A stretch of 64,000 nt of DNA from Archegozetes longisetosus (lineage: Eukaryota > Arthropoda > Arachnida > Sarcoptiformes > Trhypochthoniidae), in NCBI GenBank assembly GCA_018873245.2, contig JAEMBT020000008.1, positions 1,656,001 to 1,720,000 of the forward strand. Reading direction: 5' to 3'. Under the pieces are notes generated by a model. That model did no database searches, was not told the origin of the DNA, and saw only the letters and a list, made by a program, of their open reading frames with translations. Positions 1 through 13,600 of this stretch are shown here, piece by piece. The position numbers and the translations under genes are program-made. The first letter of the stretch is position 1, and every line of letters begins with the position of its first letter.

Positions 1-117
1 TCGACTGGTAGATATCACCACGAGACCATGAATTTTGCAGGTCATCATTCTATGGATCCGAGCAATTATAGTGCGAGTGCTGCCTATGGTGCGGCCATGA
101 CTGCCGCGATGTCAGGT
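1..117 (+). CDS. 3' part of an exon of an unidentified Ala/His/Ser-rich protein (partial)
   Basis: Frame 1 is open from the window edge to a TAG at 118-120. The visible 39 residues are rich in His, Ser, Ala and Gly, including the run YSASAAYGAAMTAAMSG. Composition is clearly more GC-rich than the following sequence. Such low-complexity stretches are common in arthropod transcription factors, but no domain is visible and the family cannot be named. Two readings are possible: the TAG is the true stop, or the exon ends at CAG (115) with a GTTAGC donor. The rest of the gene lies outside the window. Confidence 0.45.
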
Positions 118-1538
118 TAGCATTAAAAACAAGGGTCAATTCAGTTATAGTTTATCTATAATCAGGAACTATTGTTTCTTGCAACAACATTGAAAAGATT
201 ATAATGAAAACAATAGATGATTTATGCCTATTCTTAGTTATCTAAAATATTGGTTTCAGATACAAACAACATGTACGAACTATACAAACTATCGGCCACA
301 TGCATGAAACCTGTATACCGATGACTGCGTCAACCAAACCATCGTTAAATATTTCTATGAGTATGTACAACATATTGCAGTAACTCAAATAATGGTGATG
401 GTTGGGGCAGTTTTTTATTGCATGATAACACACATACACTAATAAACTTATTATAGGTCTCAAATGTGTAACTGAGTCTATATTATTCTTTATTATATAT
501 AACAGTATGAGAGCAATGTTGAAGACACGCGCAATATATAATTCCTTTGAGCGCTTTACTGGCATTTTAGCTTAAAAGGAGACTCAATACTCTTCATGCT
601 CTTTATCTGTTCATATGAAACTCACAGCGCACGAGTCATCCAATTTTGTTGTGGACCTTCAATACTGTCATTCTATGATCTTCAGCTCCGATGATAATCT
701 TATGTTAGGGCATCGCTTAAATGAAAATGAGATTCACTACTACTCTATATAAGCGCACAAAGTCTAATAATATGTAGTTATAGTGTTTGTTGTGCTGGAG
801 TTCTAATGCTATTGAGAGAAAAATACGCGATAGAAAGTAAAATAGGAGAACAGAGTTATTGATCCAAATGCCCGAATAACGCATTATTTTGACCGAATAT
901 ATTGTTCAATTGCATCGCTCTCTTTGGCATTTCAATTGCCACGACTTCAGAATTTTTTTCATCTCTCTCTCTCTCTCTCTCTCTCCCTTATTATTGAAAT
1001 TGGTTTCACTTTTAGTCATGGCTTCTCTATGTTCTGCTCTAACTTTGAATAAGAGCTGAGACCCCAGAAAAATAATCATAATAGTCATACAAATTGTCGC
1101 TGCCTTTTATAACACTTTGAAAGTTAATATAAATGGGATTAGCAAATGAGGACTTATATCAGTACTAAGAGTAATAATAATGATAATAGCTTTGAATATT
1201 TACGGTTCCCATTTGGCCTAATTTCAAATAAATTGAAAACATTTGATTCAATTTTCGCTCAAGTAGACTTTCGATTCAGACTCAATCCTATCTAGAAACT
1301 AATTATTGTTCAATTAGTTAATTGGTTCAATATAATTATAAAATATGAAAAACTAGAACTGATAACAAAAATTGTAACCTCATGTGCATTATTAATGATT
1401 TTGAGGGATTAATTAATTTGATTCGTTCAAACACGAGGGGATCAAATACTTGATGACTGATACTGAGATTAATACGAAAATTTTTATTTGATGGTATTAT
1501 ATTTCATGATGATATTCAAATAAATTATTTCAATCTAA

Positions 1539-1541
<3 letters not shown>

Positions 1542-1574
<33 letters not shown>
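1542..1574. repeat. (CT)n microsatellite
   Basis: Perfect dinucleotide tract of about 33 bases. A shorter CT tract lies at 963-986 and an interrupted one near 2450-2480. Confidence 0.95.
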
Positions 1575-1577
<3 letters not shown>

Positions 1578-3824
1578 ACTTCGGTCTCCTAAACAAATTT
1601 GAATCATTAATCCTAACATATTTGAACAAATAAAGCTGTAGAGCATGATCAGCACGATATCAAATAGTAGCGATTGGCACCTAAGATAAGAACCTTAGCG
1701 ATGCTGTTGCGATGTCAGACTAGATCTGAAATGATTTGCAACAAAATCATCTAATATCAATATCTGTCTTTCTTCATTATAGGACTAGAAAATCAAGTAC
1801 AAGACACGAGTAAAGATCTTTACTGGTTTTGAAACACCAATAATGAAGACAAAAAATTGTTCAGAGCTATGACTTATAGTTTAAACATGAGATGATTTGA
1901 AGCACATCGTGATATGAAGGAGTGGAATGCATGCGATACGAGGAGTGCACCAGTGGTTCACTAGTGGTGTGATTGATGCCTAAATGATGGTTGATGTACA
2001 TAAACTAAGCACTTCACAGTCAGCACTTTCTTGAAAAAAGACCATCAAAGCTAAAAAATTGAGTCAAAATAAGAGAATGCATCAAAAAGACTTAGCCCTA
2101 AATTGAAACACATTTATTATGTGACTTTTCAAACATTTAGTGTTTTGTGCGAATTTTATGTGATTCCAAATTTAAAACTGAACTTTACTTGAAGAAGAGG
2201 GAACAGCAAATAATCATTCACTCAGTCGGCGCACACCCTCTTCTTGAGCCAGTGTGTTGTCATTTAAACCAAACTGTATAAGGATTTCAAATAAATAAAA
2301 TTGGTTTGTTTTCTGCCAACAATACGTCCCCGATTGAGACATGAGTGAGACATATAGTGATGTGTGTATGTGTGACACGCTTTGGTCTGCTTGCAAACTG
2401 CCAATTCATTGAAAACTGCTGTCACTAACTTATCACTTGACAATTTTTCTCTCTCTTTCTCTCTCCTTCTCTCTCTCTCCTAAACTCATAACTTGAAACA
2501 ATACTCCGAAAAGTTTTTTAATATATATCTAGGATTAGATAGAAAGAGAAAAAATCAAAAGTGACAAAACAGACGCCCACACGACTAGCAGAAATAGAGT
2601 ACCTTAAAAAGTTAACATTCTTGGATCTGAATGAGATTAGAAAAGTTTTTGCTTATGAAGAAAAATAGGAACAGTGAAGAAGTTGTGCTTTACTGCACAA
2701 AGTGGAACATCATTTATCATTAAAGCATAAGGCGAGCACTTCTTTCATTCTCTTATTTGAATGTTTCCTCCCATTGCAGATGCAAATACGAGTTGAGGAT
2801 GAGATTTACTTCTAAAGAGTCTCTGTAGAACATGTTTGGGTGCGCTGTGTCTAACTCTAACTTAGGTTTAACATTTGTAACGCATGCATGAAGACACAAA
2901 CATAGGCTACTAATTCAATTTGAAAAAGAAACTAAAACTTGTTCCTAAGCAAATGTACTATAAATGCTTAATAGGGCTCTACATCAAAAAGAGAGAGAAT
3001 GACAGAGAACAAAATCAGAATAAGGGATATATAGAAAACAAAATGCTAGAGAAATACCAACATAACGTTCAGATTGCTTAACATTACAACATTTTCGTGG
3101 TATTCTTCGTCTCGCGAATACATTTGCAATATTTAGTTACATCAGTGCCAAAATATATTTCAATCTTAAGGGCTGAATGTCTTTTCAGAAGATGGTAAAG
3201 AAGAGAGAAAAATGAGAATGGAATCCATGTTATTTGAATCTAATCATCATCTGAATTGCTGCAATACTAGCCGAGTGTCAAATTCTCAATAACTCAAACA
3301 CATGTAATCTAACTGTTCGTCAAATTTGTATATACGAAAACCTAGTCAAAAGTCATTTATTAATTTTTTGGACAAATAAATCATCAAAAATTATACGGAT
3401 TTGAATAAAAATAGTTTAAACTGTAAACCACTTATAAATATATTGCGTAACTTTTTTTAGTTTTATCTATTTATTTGAAAGCATTTAGACTATTTTGGCG
3501 TATAATTGAATTATAATCATTATTGATGTTATTATAATGTATGTGCAAACGTCATACCATTTAATAAAAGGTAATATAATTCAAATCAAATAAATCTTAA
3601 AAACATATTCAATTAAAGGTCAAAAAAATCAATTTTCTTTACTTTCATTATCGTTTGAGACGCTTTAGCGCTAAAAGCTATTCCTTAATGTATCGTTTTT
3701 TCTCCTATCTCTTCCATACGTTGGATCTGTTTCCCCGTCAGTCTGTTTCTAATTAATTTTATATTACCATTCGAGAGAGATAGATAAGCCTGTTTTCGGG
3801 TGTGTTCCCCATTTTCGTTACTTT

Positions 3825-3828
<4 letters not shown>

Positions 3829-3886
<58 letters not shown>
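3829..3886. repeat. (CT)n microsatellite
   Basis: Perfect CT tract of about 58 bases. It generates two overlapping spurious minus-strand open frames made of Arg-Glu repeats, which are not genes. Confidence 0.95.
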
Positions 3887-3892
<6 letters not shown>

Positions 3893-6800
3893 CTCTCACT
3901 CTGATGTCTATGATTTCTCTCTTAGAGCCTCTGGTTTTACACTGAGTAAATTGAAATGACACCAGACATAAGCCAATATAGCCTTAATGTTGAGCGGCTT
4001 TTTGACTGATAAAACGCGTAATTAGAGAGTCGCACATTTAATACTCTACTGCACTTCTTATGCAAAAGACAAATACAGTCTTTGTGAAGTCCAGTCTAAT
4101 CTCTTAACAAAATCATAAGATCGGGTAAATGAGAAGTTTTGAAGAGCTCTTAAAAAGGAAATGGTGTTGTACGAACATGTATCCAAAAGAGCTTTTATTT
4201 TGGTAGTTAGTGTCTTATGTGTTATCTTGTGTTGAGGCGCATTAGCCAAGTAATTGTGATCTCTCACATTTGTCGGCTCATTGTCAAAACCAGCTGTTAT
4301 TATGAATTAAACTCATTATTTGAAACAGTGTCACACTTTTGTCGCAACTTTATTTCAATATCTCTCTTAATTAAGTATTATTTTAGATATTTGTGTTTCG
4401 AATTCATTTTGACATATATTTGGTTAAGTTTTAAAAGTTATACACCGATAAAATCAAAAGTAATTATTGAAAAATCACAGATCGTGTGAAATCTTTTTTG
4501 CAATTTTCTCTTTAAATAGAAATAACTGCTGATAAACTTAAATCATTAGAGCTTTGATTTAACTTAAGTTCATAGTTAATGAAAATGATAGTCAAATTCC
4601 TTAAGTGTGAATTCCAGTATTTCATTAACATTCTTAAGTTTAAGTCACATCTACTTTGAAACACAAATCTCCAAAGAATACTAATAAGATTTTCGTTTTC
4701 GATTCAATATGAAGGATTTGTCTGACAAATTTCGATTAATTCAAAAATTGACTTCAGCTAATGTTCAAAATGGTTATGACTACGAGCTTCTCAATAATAA
4801 GAATGCTAAGAGAATCAATTAAATTCAACAAGATTTAAGAAAATTGGCATCTAATCAAATCATTTATATGTGTTTATTTGGGCTGAGTAAAAAAATTACT
4901 GAAATGCTGCGCAAATATGGCAAAAATGAGATTAACATTTTCAAAATTTTTATATTACGGAAATGATTAATTATTAGAGGAAACACTTAAAGTTAGATCC
5001 TTTTCGAAGAATAGATAACACATCAGCTTCTCATTACATAATATATAGATCTAAAGATGTAGAGATCATCAAGTTTCAAAGTAATATTTTACAGCAGTTA
5101 AAAGTTTATTAAACTTTACCTCATAGTAGATCAATTAATGAAATCAAATTATTCACTCAAATCTAAGTTCCATATATAGGTTTTTGGTTTTCAGCAAAAC
5201 AAAACCAATATTTCGATTCTTTAATACTTTTGGTATCTGTTCAATGTTAGATTGTGAGCAAATACTTCACACATTCAGAGCCGCATTTCTTAGTAAAAGA
5301 TCAAAGACTGAGATGAAGCTATTTTTTACCGATGTTTTTGTGCTGAAGCTTGAGATCCTTATTAAAGATTTTAAGAATTTGATGAAAATTTTACTAAAGA
5401 TTTATATCATTGGTTTATTCTTTAAATAACTTTGTAACAGATACTGTTAACATGCTGTATATTATAGTAAAAAACTAATTCTTTCTCATGACCGAACATC
5501 TGATAAGTTTTCGGTGAAGTGCTATCAAATTCATGAAAAAAGCTAAGTATTCTAGTTAAAAAATAAGCTATCCAGATTCTTCGCGCAGCTTATGTTATTA
5601 AATTCATTTAAATAAAGTCATCAATAAACAATAGTCCAGTTTATGTAATTTAAGAGACTCCCGAGAATTTTCAATGAGCTATCATTATAAGTGATAATTT
5701 TCTTGATTGAAGCTAAATAGTCTAAGTTATATACAACTTACTATGTTTATTTATTAAAATTCAAACCAAATTAACTTAAAATAGTTTTCGAAATGAATGA
5801 CCAACATTAAAATTGTGAGATATTTGAAAGGCCTAGTTTAAATTAGTATTTAGTGAATATTTTTGAGACAAACTCTTAATATCAAAAAGAACAAAGAGAG
5901 TTTTTCAACTTTGTGACACAAACGCAAATATCGAGCAGTTGTATATTGAACAAGAATGAAAGGAACTGCGTCTTTTGTCATATAACTGACAAATGTTCAT
6001 ACAGTAACAAATATAGTTATGAGTTCTTCTGTTATCGTATTTTCAAATCTACTTTTGAAGAAAGAAAGAAATTAAGAAAACCAATAAAAACTGAATTAGA
6101 AACATGAAAATATTTGAAACGTTTAGAAATCAGATTATTTTAACTTTGAGACACGATAGCATTGGCGTTGCGGATCATTCTAAGTGGACAACATAAAAAT
6201 TGAATAGAAGTTCCTGCTATAAATGTTTCCCTATAATTTGTCCCCTATTAACTTAAAAAGCATATCTTTTTTACAATAAAACAGATCCATTTTCAAAATC
6301 TAAAGTCAACAATTTTAAGTAAATCTTCAGATCTTAAGGAATTCTTAGATAATTTGATTTACAAATAAATGATAAGCTAAAAAAGCCTTCAATAACAATA
6401 GAAGTTCTTTTCATCTTTAAAATCTCTACTTTGATAGCAAAAAGCAATTTGGAAAAAATTTTTAATTCAGCTAAATTTTCGTTGTATTTTCCTGATGGCA
6501 AAAATTTTATAGTAGACAATAAATCATATTTGAATTTTGAGTTTTAAAATCGTAGAGCAATAAAATATATCTTATCATTTTATATCTTTTTAGAGTTTTA
6601 TTAATATTATATTTATTATTCATGATTTGAATCCGTTTTTCTCCTGTCGAAATGACAGAATCAAAATTCCTAATAAAAATTGTCATTGTTTGGCATCCAA
6701 AGAAAGACATAACTCAATCAACAATTGACGAACGCTAAAGCCTTATTCATTGTAAAATCTATCAAAAGGATTTTAATTAAATTAAATGTATACTGAGCTA

Positions 6801-9800
6801 AAGTATAAGCAATGATATTGTTAATTAAGCCTTAAGCGAGTTAGTTAGCGAGCATGAAAACAATGATGCAGTGAAGAGCTGAAAACAGCTCAATTTGGAG
6901 AGAGCTATGCAAATGCAATATTAAAATGCTTAACAAATTTCTTTATTCACTTAAGAAATTAAGAGAGAAATATACAAGTAAGTCAACTTTAGTCAGGCAT
7001 GCATACTGGAACGCCAGAAATCTTGCATCAGCCAAAGTTAAGCCATGAGTTTTAGGTCGCCTTATAGGTCGCATCACTTTAGCCCATTTTACGCCAAATT
7101 CCGTAGATCTTTGAAATTTTACGGGTAAAAAGATACAGTTGTGCGCCTGAGGTAATCCAGGCATACTTAGCATACGTGAAATGTTGACTATCTTTCATTC
7201 ATTCATTCAATTTAATTCAGTCATTCAGTTTTTTTAGATATTCATTTCATAAAAGTATTTCACTTTCTTTGTCAAAAATTAACGCTCAATCAAAACAAAC
7301 TCCAAAGAAAATCTTTGCTCTTTTTCACTAACTCTCAAAAACTAAAGTTTAGCTTAAATAAACGGATATTTTCTTTGGTTTACTTAACTCGATTTGCCAG
7401 AGTAAAACATATGACAAATGAGCTCAAAACCATAGCTGATATTTGCATGCAATTCAAATTTAAATTTACGCTAAGCTCATATTTTACTTCGAGTCATAAT
7501 TGAAAGATAATTTCCAAATGAAGAATTGTCAACTCAGTAGACGGTAAGAATTGTAAATTTATTCATAAATGGTTTGTTCAGATAAGTTATGATCACAAGT
7601 TTATAAAACTATTTTGAACTTGAGACAAATTCATTTTGAAATCTCTTAAGACAAATGATATGAATACTGAATTTAAATCTGTTTGTCGAAACAAGATTTG
7701 GGTGCAAGTTCAGGAGAGGTAGAACTGATAAAAATATAAATAAAATTTTGTGTAAATTAAAACTGCAGCAAGATGCGCATATTTCTACTTTGAGATACCA
7801 CAAGCGAACGATAGAAATTTATTAGATTACTCTTATCTACTAGTATCTGGCCACTTTATAGTTTTAAAATTAAGTTTATATTTATTTGATTTGCAGATCA
7901 TAATTTTGGTTTAGGCCTCACTAAAAGGATTCCGACATTAGTTTTCAAATATTTGAGGCTATAGAGTAATAGGCTCTCTACTCATCAAGTACAGAGTCAC
8001 GAATATTTGATTATGCCTTTAATGAATTTGATTGGATAGAGTGCCTGTATCTGAATAATAATGTCAGTTTAACAATAATTACTTTAGTCACATCATAGCC
8101 AACATTCGCTTTAATATTCACTTTGAAATATCCAAACCTAATGTCAGATGAATGCTGAATACAAAACGTAAAAAGTTTCAATTTTCATTTATCCACTTTA
8201 TTTTCATCATGTTCTCAGCAGATAGAGGTTGAGGACAGTTATTAATAGGCATTTATAGAAGTTTCGAAAGATTAGTCGAAATAGATTTTTTTTCGTCAGA
8301 TTAGTCTAGAGATTGAGACAACTTATGGGTAATTGATTTATAGCGATTAACTGAGGACTAACTTAGCAGAAAATAAGATATTTGAATGTTTAAAAAGATA
8401 CCGGACAGGTATTAGCGGTAAGAGCCAATTAATAAGTTGGAAAATATTTTCTAGCATTTTCCATCCTAATTCTTAACCTGTTTTTGGTTAAAGTGAACAT
8501 TCATATAGTGTTCATTATATCTAGAGTTTAGATAAGTTTAGATAAGTTGATTCTCATACCTATTCTTATGAGCTTTTATTTTTGTAAATTACAATATAGG
8601 GCTAAATCGAGTGATGTAAAGCAAATTTCTAAAAATATTGCACATCTATTATTAGAATAGTTGAGAAATGTTAATTCACTATCATTTTGAGTAATGCATA
8701 CAAAAAGCGCCAATTAATCAAAATGTCATAAAAGTCCAGCAAAGGATCGGTAACCCTTCAAATGAGATTAAGGCTTAAATTAAATTGCATTTTTGCAGCA
8801 TCACGTTAGCAGCATTGATAACTTTTCATTGATAATTTGTATTTAATGTTCACTAAGAGACTGATAATGTCAAACATGACCCTTCGTTTTGATAAACAAA
8901 AATTTTGAATATATCGTTTGCCACTTTAATTTATGCAACAGAAGATACGATAACGATAAAAACCAATCAATAGTTCAATAAATTAATTGAGCCTAAAATA
9001 CATTTTACTAGTTCTAAATTAGTAAACACTTATAAAAATGTTGTCAAACTTGAAACTAATTCGGAATAAGTGCTTAAACAAAGTCAGCAAAAGCATATCA
9101 ACAGTAATATGAAAATTTGATCTGCCGAATGGTGAAGATCTAGAACTGTATACTTTTATAACTTGAATGTTTGCAACAAAGAGTCATTTACCGGAGAGAC
9201 AATTGATTCCTATTTTTGGAAATGTTTTGATGTGAAGAAAAGGTTGGCTCATAACTTATTAGAAGAGTTGCTCGACTTCTCTCTTCAATAACGTTTTTGG
9301 TTGAATAACTCAATATTAGAGAGCTATATAACATGCTTGAAGTCAGTAGAAGAGAGAGAGAGAGAGAGAGGATGTAGACCTGCACTGAACTGCAATATAC
9401 ATCAATTTACTGGTATATACTATACGGCTGGCCAAATAACAAAGCAAAGCGTTTTGGATGAAACCGAGCCGCTCGCAAATGATGCGATTATTCGGATCGT
9501 TAAGCAATGAGTCGGCAAAGGAAAGGAAGCGTTTTCTCTACTGGAAAAAGCTATCATATTATAGACTTTTGGAGCGATGATTCTGTTGAACAAAACACAT
9601 TTACTTTACATTTATTATTTGTAAAGTTTATCTACTGAAAGATGAATATCAGTTACTTGAGCTGTAAAATGATATTTGTCTCAAACTAATGATAGTCAGA
9701 CTTCACTTTTTAAACAAAAGTCTTCTTAAAAAACATTTCAAAAAAGTCATACATTGAGTTCCCAACAGTAATACATTAAACTTTAGAGTTTCTACATTAC

Positions 9801-10648
9801 ATCCATCATTCTTTTCAGATCATTTTCTTGAGTCAAACAAACATTAAAACTTTAAAACTTTAGTATTTAATGGTCTTCAAATCATTTTATCATTCAGGTT
9901 ACTTATTATCTCTTCTTAAATTATGACAAAAATTAAATTCTTGTAACAATACAACATCAAAACAAAACATAATTAATTAAAACTAATCCAATTCGTAAGA
10001 AGATTTTAGTTTTTTTGAGTGATGGCAAAGTTTAAGAAGCCTATAACATAATTGACTTATGAGAGTATTTCAAATCTAGGAGATCCCAAAAATTTGATAA
10101 CATCTTCTTCAAATAGTTTGAAGCCTAAAAAGTTTAAAATAGTTGAAATGAGCAAACGTATTTTTGTCAAGAATATTCAAATCGATATTCTTCATCAGAA
10201 TAAAAAATGATTTTAATAGAAAAAATTGATAAAAAGCTCAAAATGTGCATCTGTTTAATTCATTAGAATATTTGCTTGGTTACAATGAATTAAGCGTAAA
10301 AATGCATTAAACCATAGTTGGGTAGCAATACATATGAAAATTGTCATTAGCGCACGTGTGCACTACAGACTCTGGACTTATATTGCGTTTATTATTACGC
10401 TTCTCTTCATGAAAATATTTGGCTAATATTATGAGATGTTTGAGGAACACGTGCGCCTTAACGCTATAATTGTATTGTATAAGTGCGGACACTCTCCTCC
10501 CAAACATCCCTCATAACCCTCTTTCAAATTGAATAAAGTCACAGAAAAGGAGGGAAGCAATTGATGCAATAATTTTCTGCACAATCGATTTCTGTTCACT
10601 GATCGACGGATTAATACCAATAATAATCGTGTTGTGTTCCACTAACAT

Positions 10649-10673
10649 CTCTCTCTCTCTCTCTCTCTCTCTC
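10649..10673. repeat. (CT)n microsatellite
   Basis: Perfect CT tract of about 25 bases. A GA tract of about 21 bases is at 9350-9370. Confidence 0.9.
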
Positions 10674-13600
10674 CCCTGATCGCCGTCCATATACACTAAA
10701 CGCCCTCAATTTCTATTCATGAGATGTACTCAATAGTGATATATGCGAGAAATGGTCGAGAAAATGATGCTCAAAAGAATTAATCACTTTACGTATGGTA
10801 CGATTATGACGAACTTTTAAAGGATTTAAGTAAATAGCAGTTACAGCAAAAATAATGTGATCGCAATTTTGCTAATTTATGACTTCTCTAATGTTGACTT
10901 AGAGTTTGCATTCACTCAAATAAACAAACTTTTATTGACTTAATTGCAATAAATCATAGCGTTGAGCAAAAGCAAACTGCGATTAATAGTATAAATCGTG
11001 TGAACACTTTAATTACAACATAAAACCAGGAAATAATAGGCAGTGATTATAGGTTTCGAGCCTTCAAATATTTCTTATTTCTATAGATTATTAAATTGGC
11101 ATTCATTTTGAAATAAGAGATCGGCTCATGAAAGACATTCCTTATGATAGCGATACTAATCAGTAGATAGTTATGATTTGTGAGAATCCGTTTAAGACAA
11201 CAGACTGTAGCCTCAAAAAGAAAATCTGCCGATAAATAAAATAATAGTATTGAAAAACGCTAAATGTCTTATTAAAAAGTCGGTGAAACATATCATAAGA
11301 GATTAGGGAAAAAAAGTTTTTCACATATATAAAAGTCATAGCGTATCACTTAATTGGTAAAAGTCTACCTTATTTTTCAATGACTAGCTCTCAAATTATA
11401 TAAATAAAAACTTGTCGGCATTTCTCTCTTTTTGTTGTTGTTTATGGATTAAGATCAGTTGTGCTGATCAAGAAGTGTACATGTCATAAAAAATGAACCG
11501 CTTAGCTATCTTGTGAAGACTGCTTTTCTGGGCTCACAACAGAGCATAGCATGAAATAATGTGCCGACAGTGAAAAGTGACAGTTTCTCTACTTTGTATT
11601 TTATTACTCGTTTTGGATTCTTACGCCACTAACATATTGATAGGAAAGTACTGAATAATTATTCCTAAATTTCTCCCAAATAAATTCCCTATCCTTGTAG
11701 ACAACCGGCCGATCAAGTGATATGTACTTAAATTAACGATTTCAAGCATATGTTTGTTGCATAACTTAGTTGTCGCAAATGCTGAAAGACAACACTCGCT
11801 CAATTTGATTTTGAACCAGCTTTTGTGTCAATAAGTTTTGCCCAAAAGTTGTGTCACTTGTATTGCATGTGCTGTCATCTCGTTTGCGATTAGTGTTCTA
11901 GTTTCAGTTCATTTATTACTTTGAAATTCGCACATCAGAGTACACGACACTATAGAAAACTTTAAAGTTGAGTTGATCAAATTTTTCCCAAAGCACAATT
12001 TACTATTGAAAAATAAGACAATTATGCAATCGTTTGTATTGGTTATGAAATAAGTGCAATGATATGAGCCTTTTTAGAAACATATGATTGAGTTCATTTG
12101 AAACATGAAACCTTTCAATTATATGTTGAGAGTGCAGTATTTTTCTGCTACGTTTAAGGTAAGAATAAAATGAAGACTGATTCTGGAGATAAATGTTTTA
12201 AAAATCTGTCAGAATTATTCTAAAAGAAGCGATTTTAAAATACTTTGATTTGAAGATATCGAAATGCTGTAGTGTGTGTTGCATGAGTCAAAATAATTTT
12301 TCGTTATTGAAAGCTCTTGTTTTACTTAAGATCTGCGTCAGATTAAAGTTTTTAAATCTCAAACAATGAACAAATTTTTTTCCTTGTAAGGCAACTGAAT
12401 AGGTGCACAGTTTATAATTATTGAATAACTAAGGATTCTTCATAAATGAGCTCTCACTTGCTGTCATTCAGCATTAGCTAACCCTAAAGAATGATTATGC
12501 TTACCTTGGAAGACTGTCCGCACTATTTGGCTTTACCGCACAATTTGGTTCTATTGCAGAACATGTCATGTTTGGCTACTTAGCTCTAAAAACTTATTTC
12601 TAATGTGAAGTTTGGTTTGATTTAGGCAAATGTGAGCACGATATGTCTTCCATACTAAAGCCAATAAATACAGAAAATGACGCTCACCAAATGTGAGTCA
12701 AGTTTTCAATCGAATCAAATTTTAAATGAGGTCAAAATTTAGAACTTCATTAAACATTACTATAAACGTAAGAGGAGGCAAATGTTTCTAATTGTTCACA
12801 AAAAGTCTTTTAAAGTATTTATCACCAAAACATTATTCGACTAAAAATAGTGTCATCTCAAGTCTTTGTTAGTTCAATTCTGAATATAAAAGATTGAAAT
12901 TGCTGGTCAGAATGCGCAACAATTGGTAATTTGTGTGAACAATAGCACCAGGTTTGACAAATTAATGGATGTCAATTGCAAACATAAACATCGGTCTCTT
13001 GAGGTTTTATTCTTTATATAATTATGTCTTTGAACAAACATTTTCATAGAAATTGAATGTTGCCTCTCATACTTGCATTTACTTTAGTTTATAATTTGAT
13101 TGTTACCTTGTTATAACTTCAATTTATTTAATTATGTAAACAAATATTCTTACTCTAAATAAATAACTTAATGAAACTGTAAATAAATTTAGTCTTATTG
13201 ATTTGAAATAAAAGTTTTTCAATCATTTAAAGCTTGTCTTCATTTGAATGATCCATAGGAGTCAAAAGGATAGAAAATGATTTGTGCAGTCAATCAATTA
13301 AACTTGATTGTTTTCGTATTATTTTACGACTCATCTCTCGTTTTCACATTTGCTCATCAAAAAATAAGTAATTCGTTAGCCTTAATTATGGCCTATCATA
13401 ATATGAAACTTTAAATAATTATTCAGAAAACATTAGCCAATTGGAAACTAAGAAAAATGCGTAGATATCATAATTAAAGCAAATAAATAAAAAATAGTTT
13501 TGATTCGATTCATGCTTACAATAATAGAGCATTGAAAATGCTTTATTAATAATCAGAAAAAAATCATTTATGTATTTTTAGTATTGTATTTATAGATTAA

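Noticed and set aside
3685-3962. Two overlapping minus-strand ORFs rich in Arg-Glu
   Set aside because: They are translations of the (CT)n microsatellite; open frames arise automatically there. The same applies near 9188-9510, 10511-10696, 22896-23181 and 34880-35071.
6943-7173. 76-aa minus-strand ORF starting MLSMPGLPQAHN
   Set aside because: It looks somewhat protein-like but I found no family, signal or splice context; not enough to annotate.
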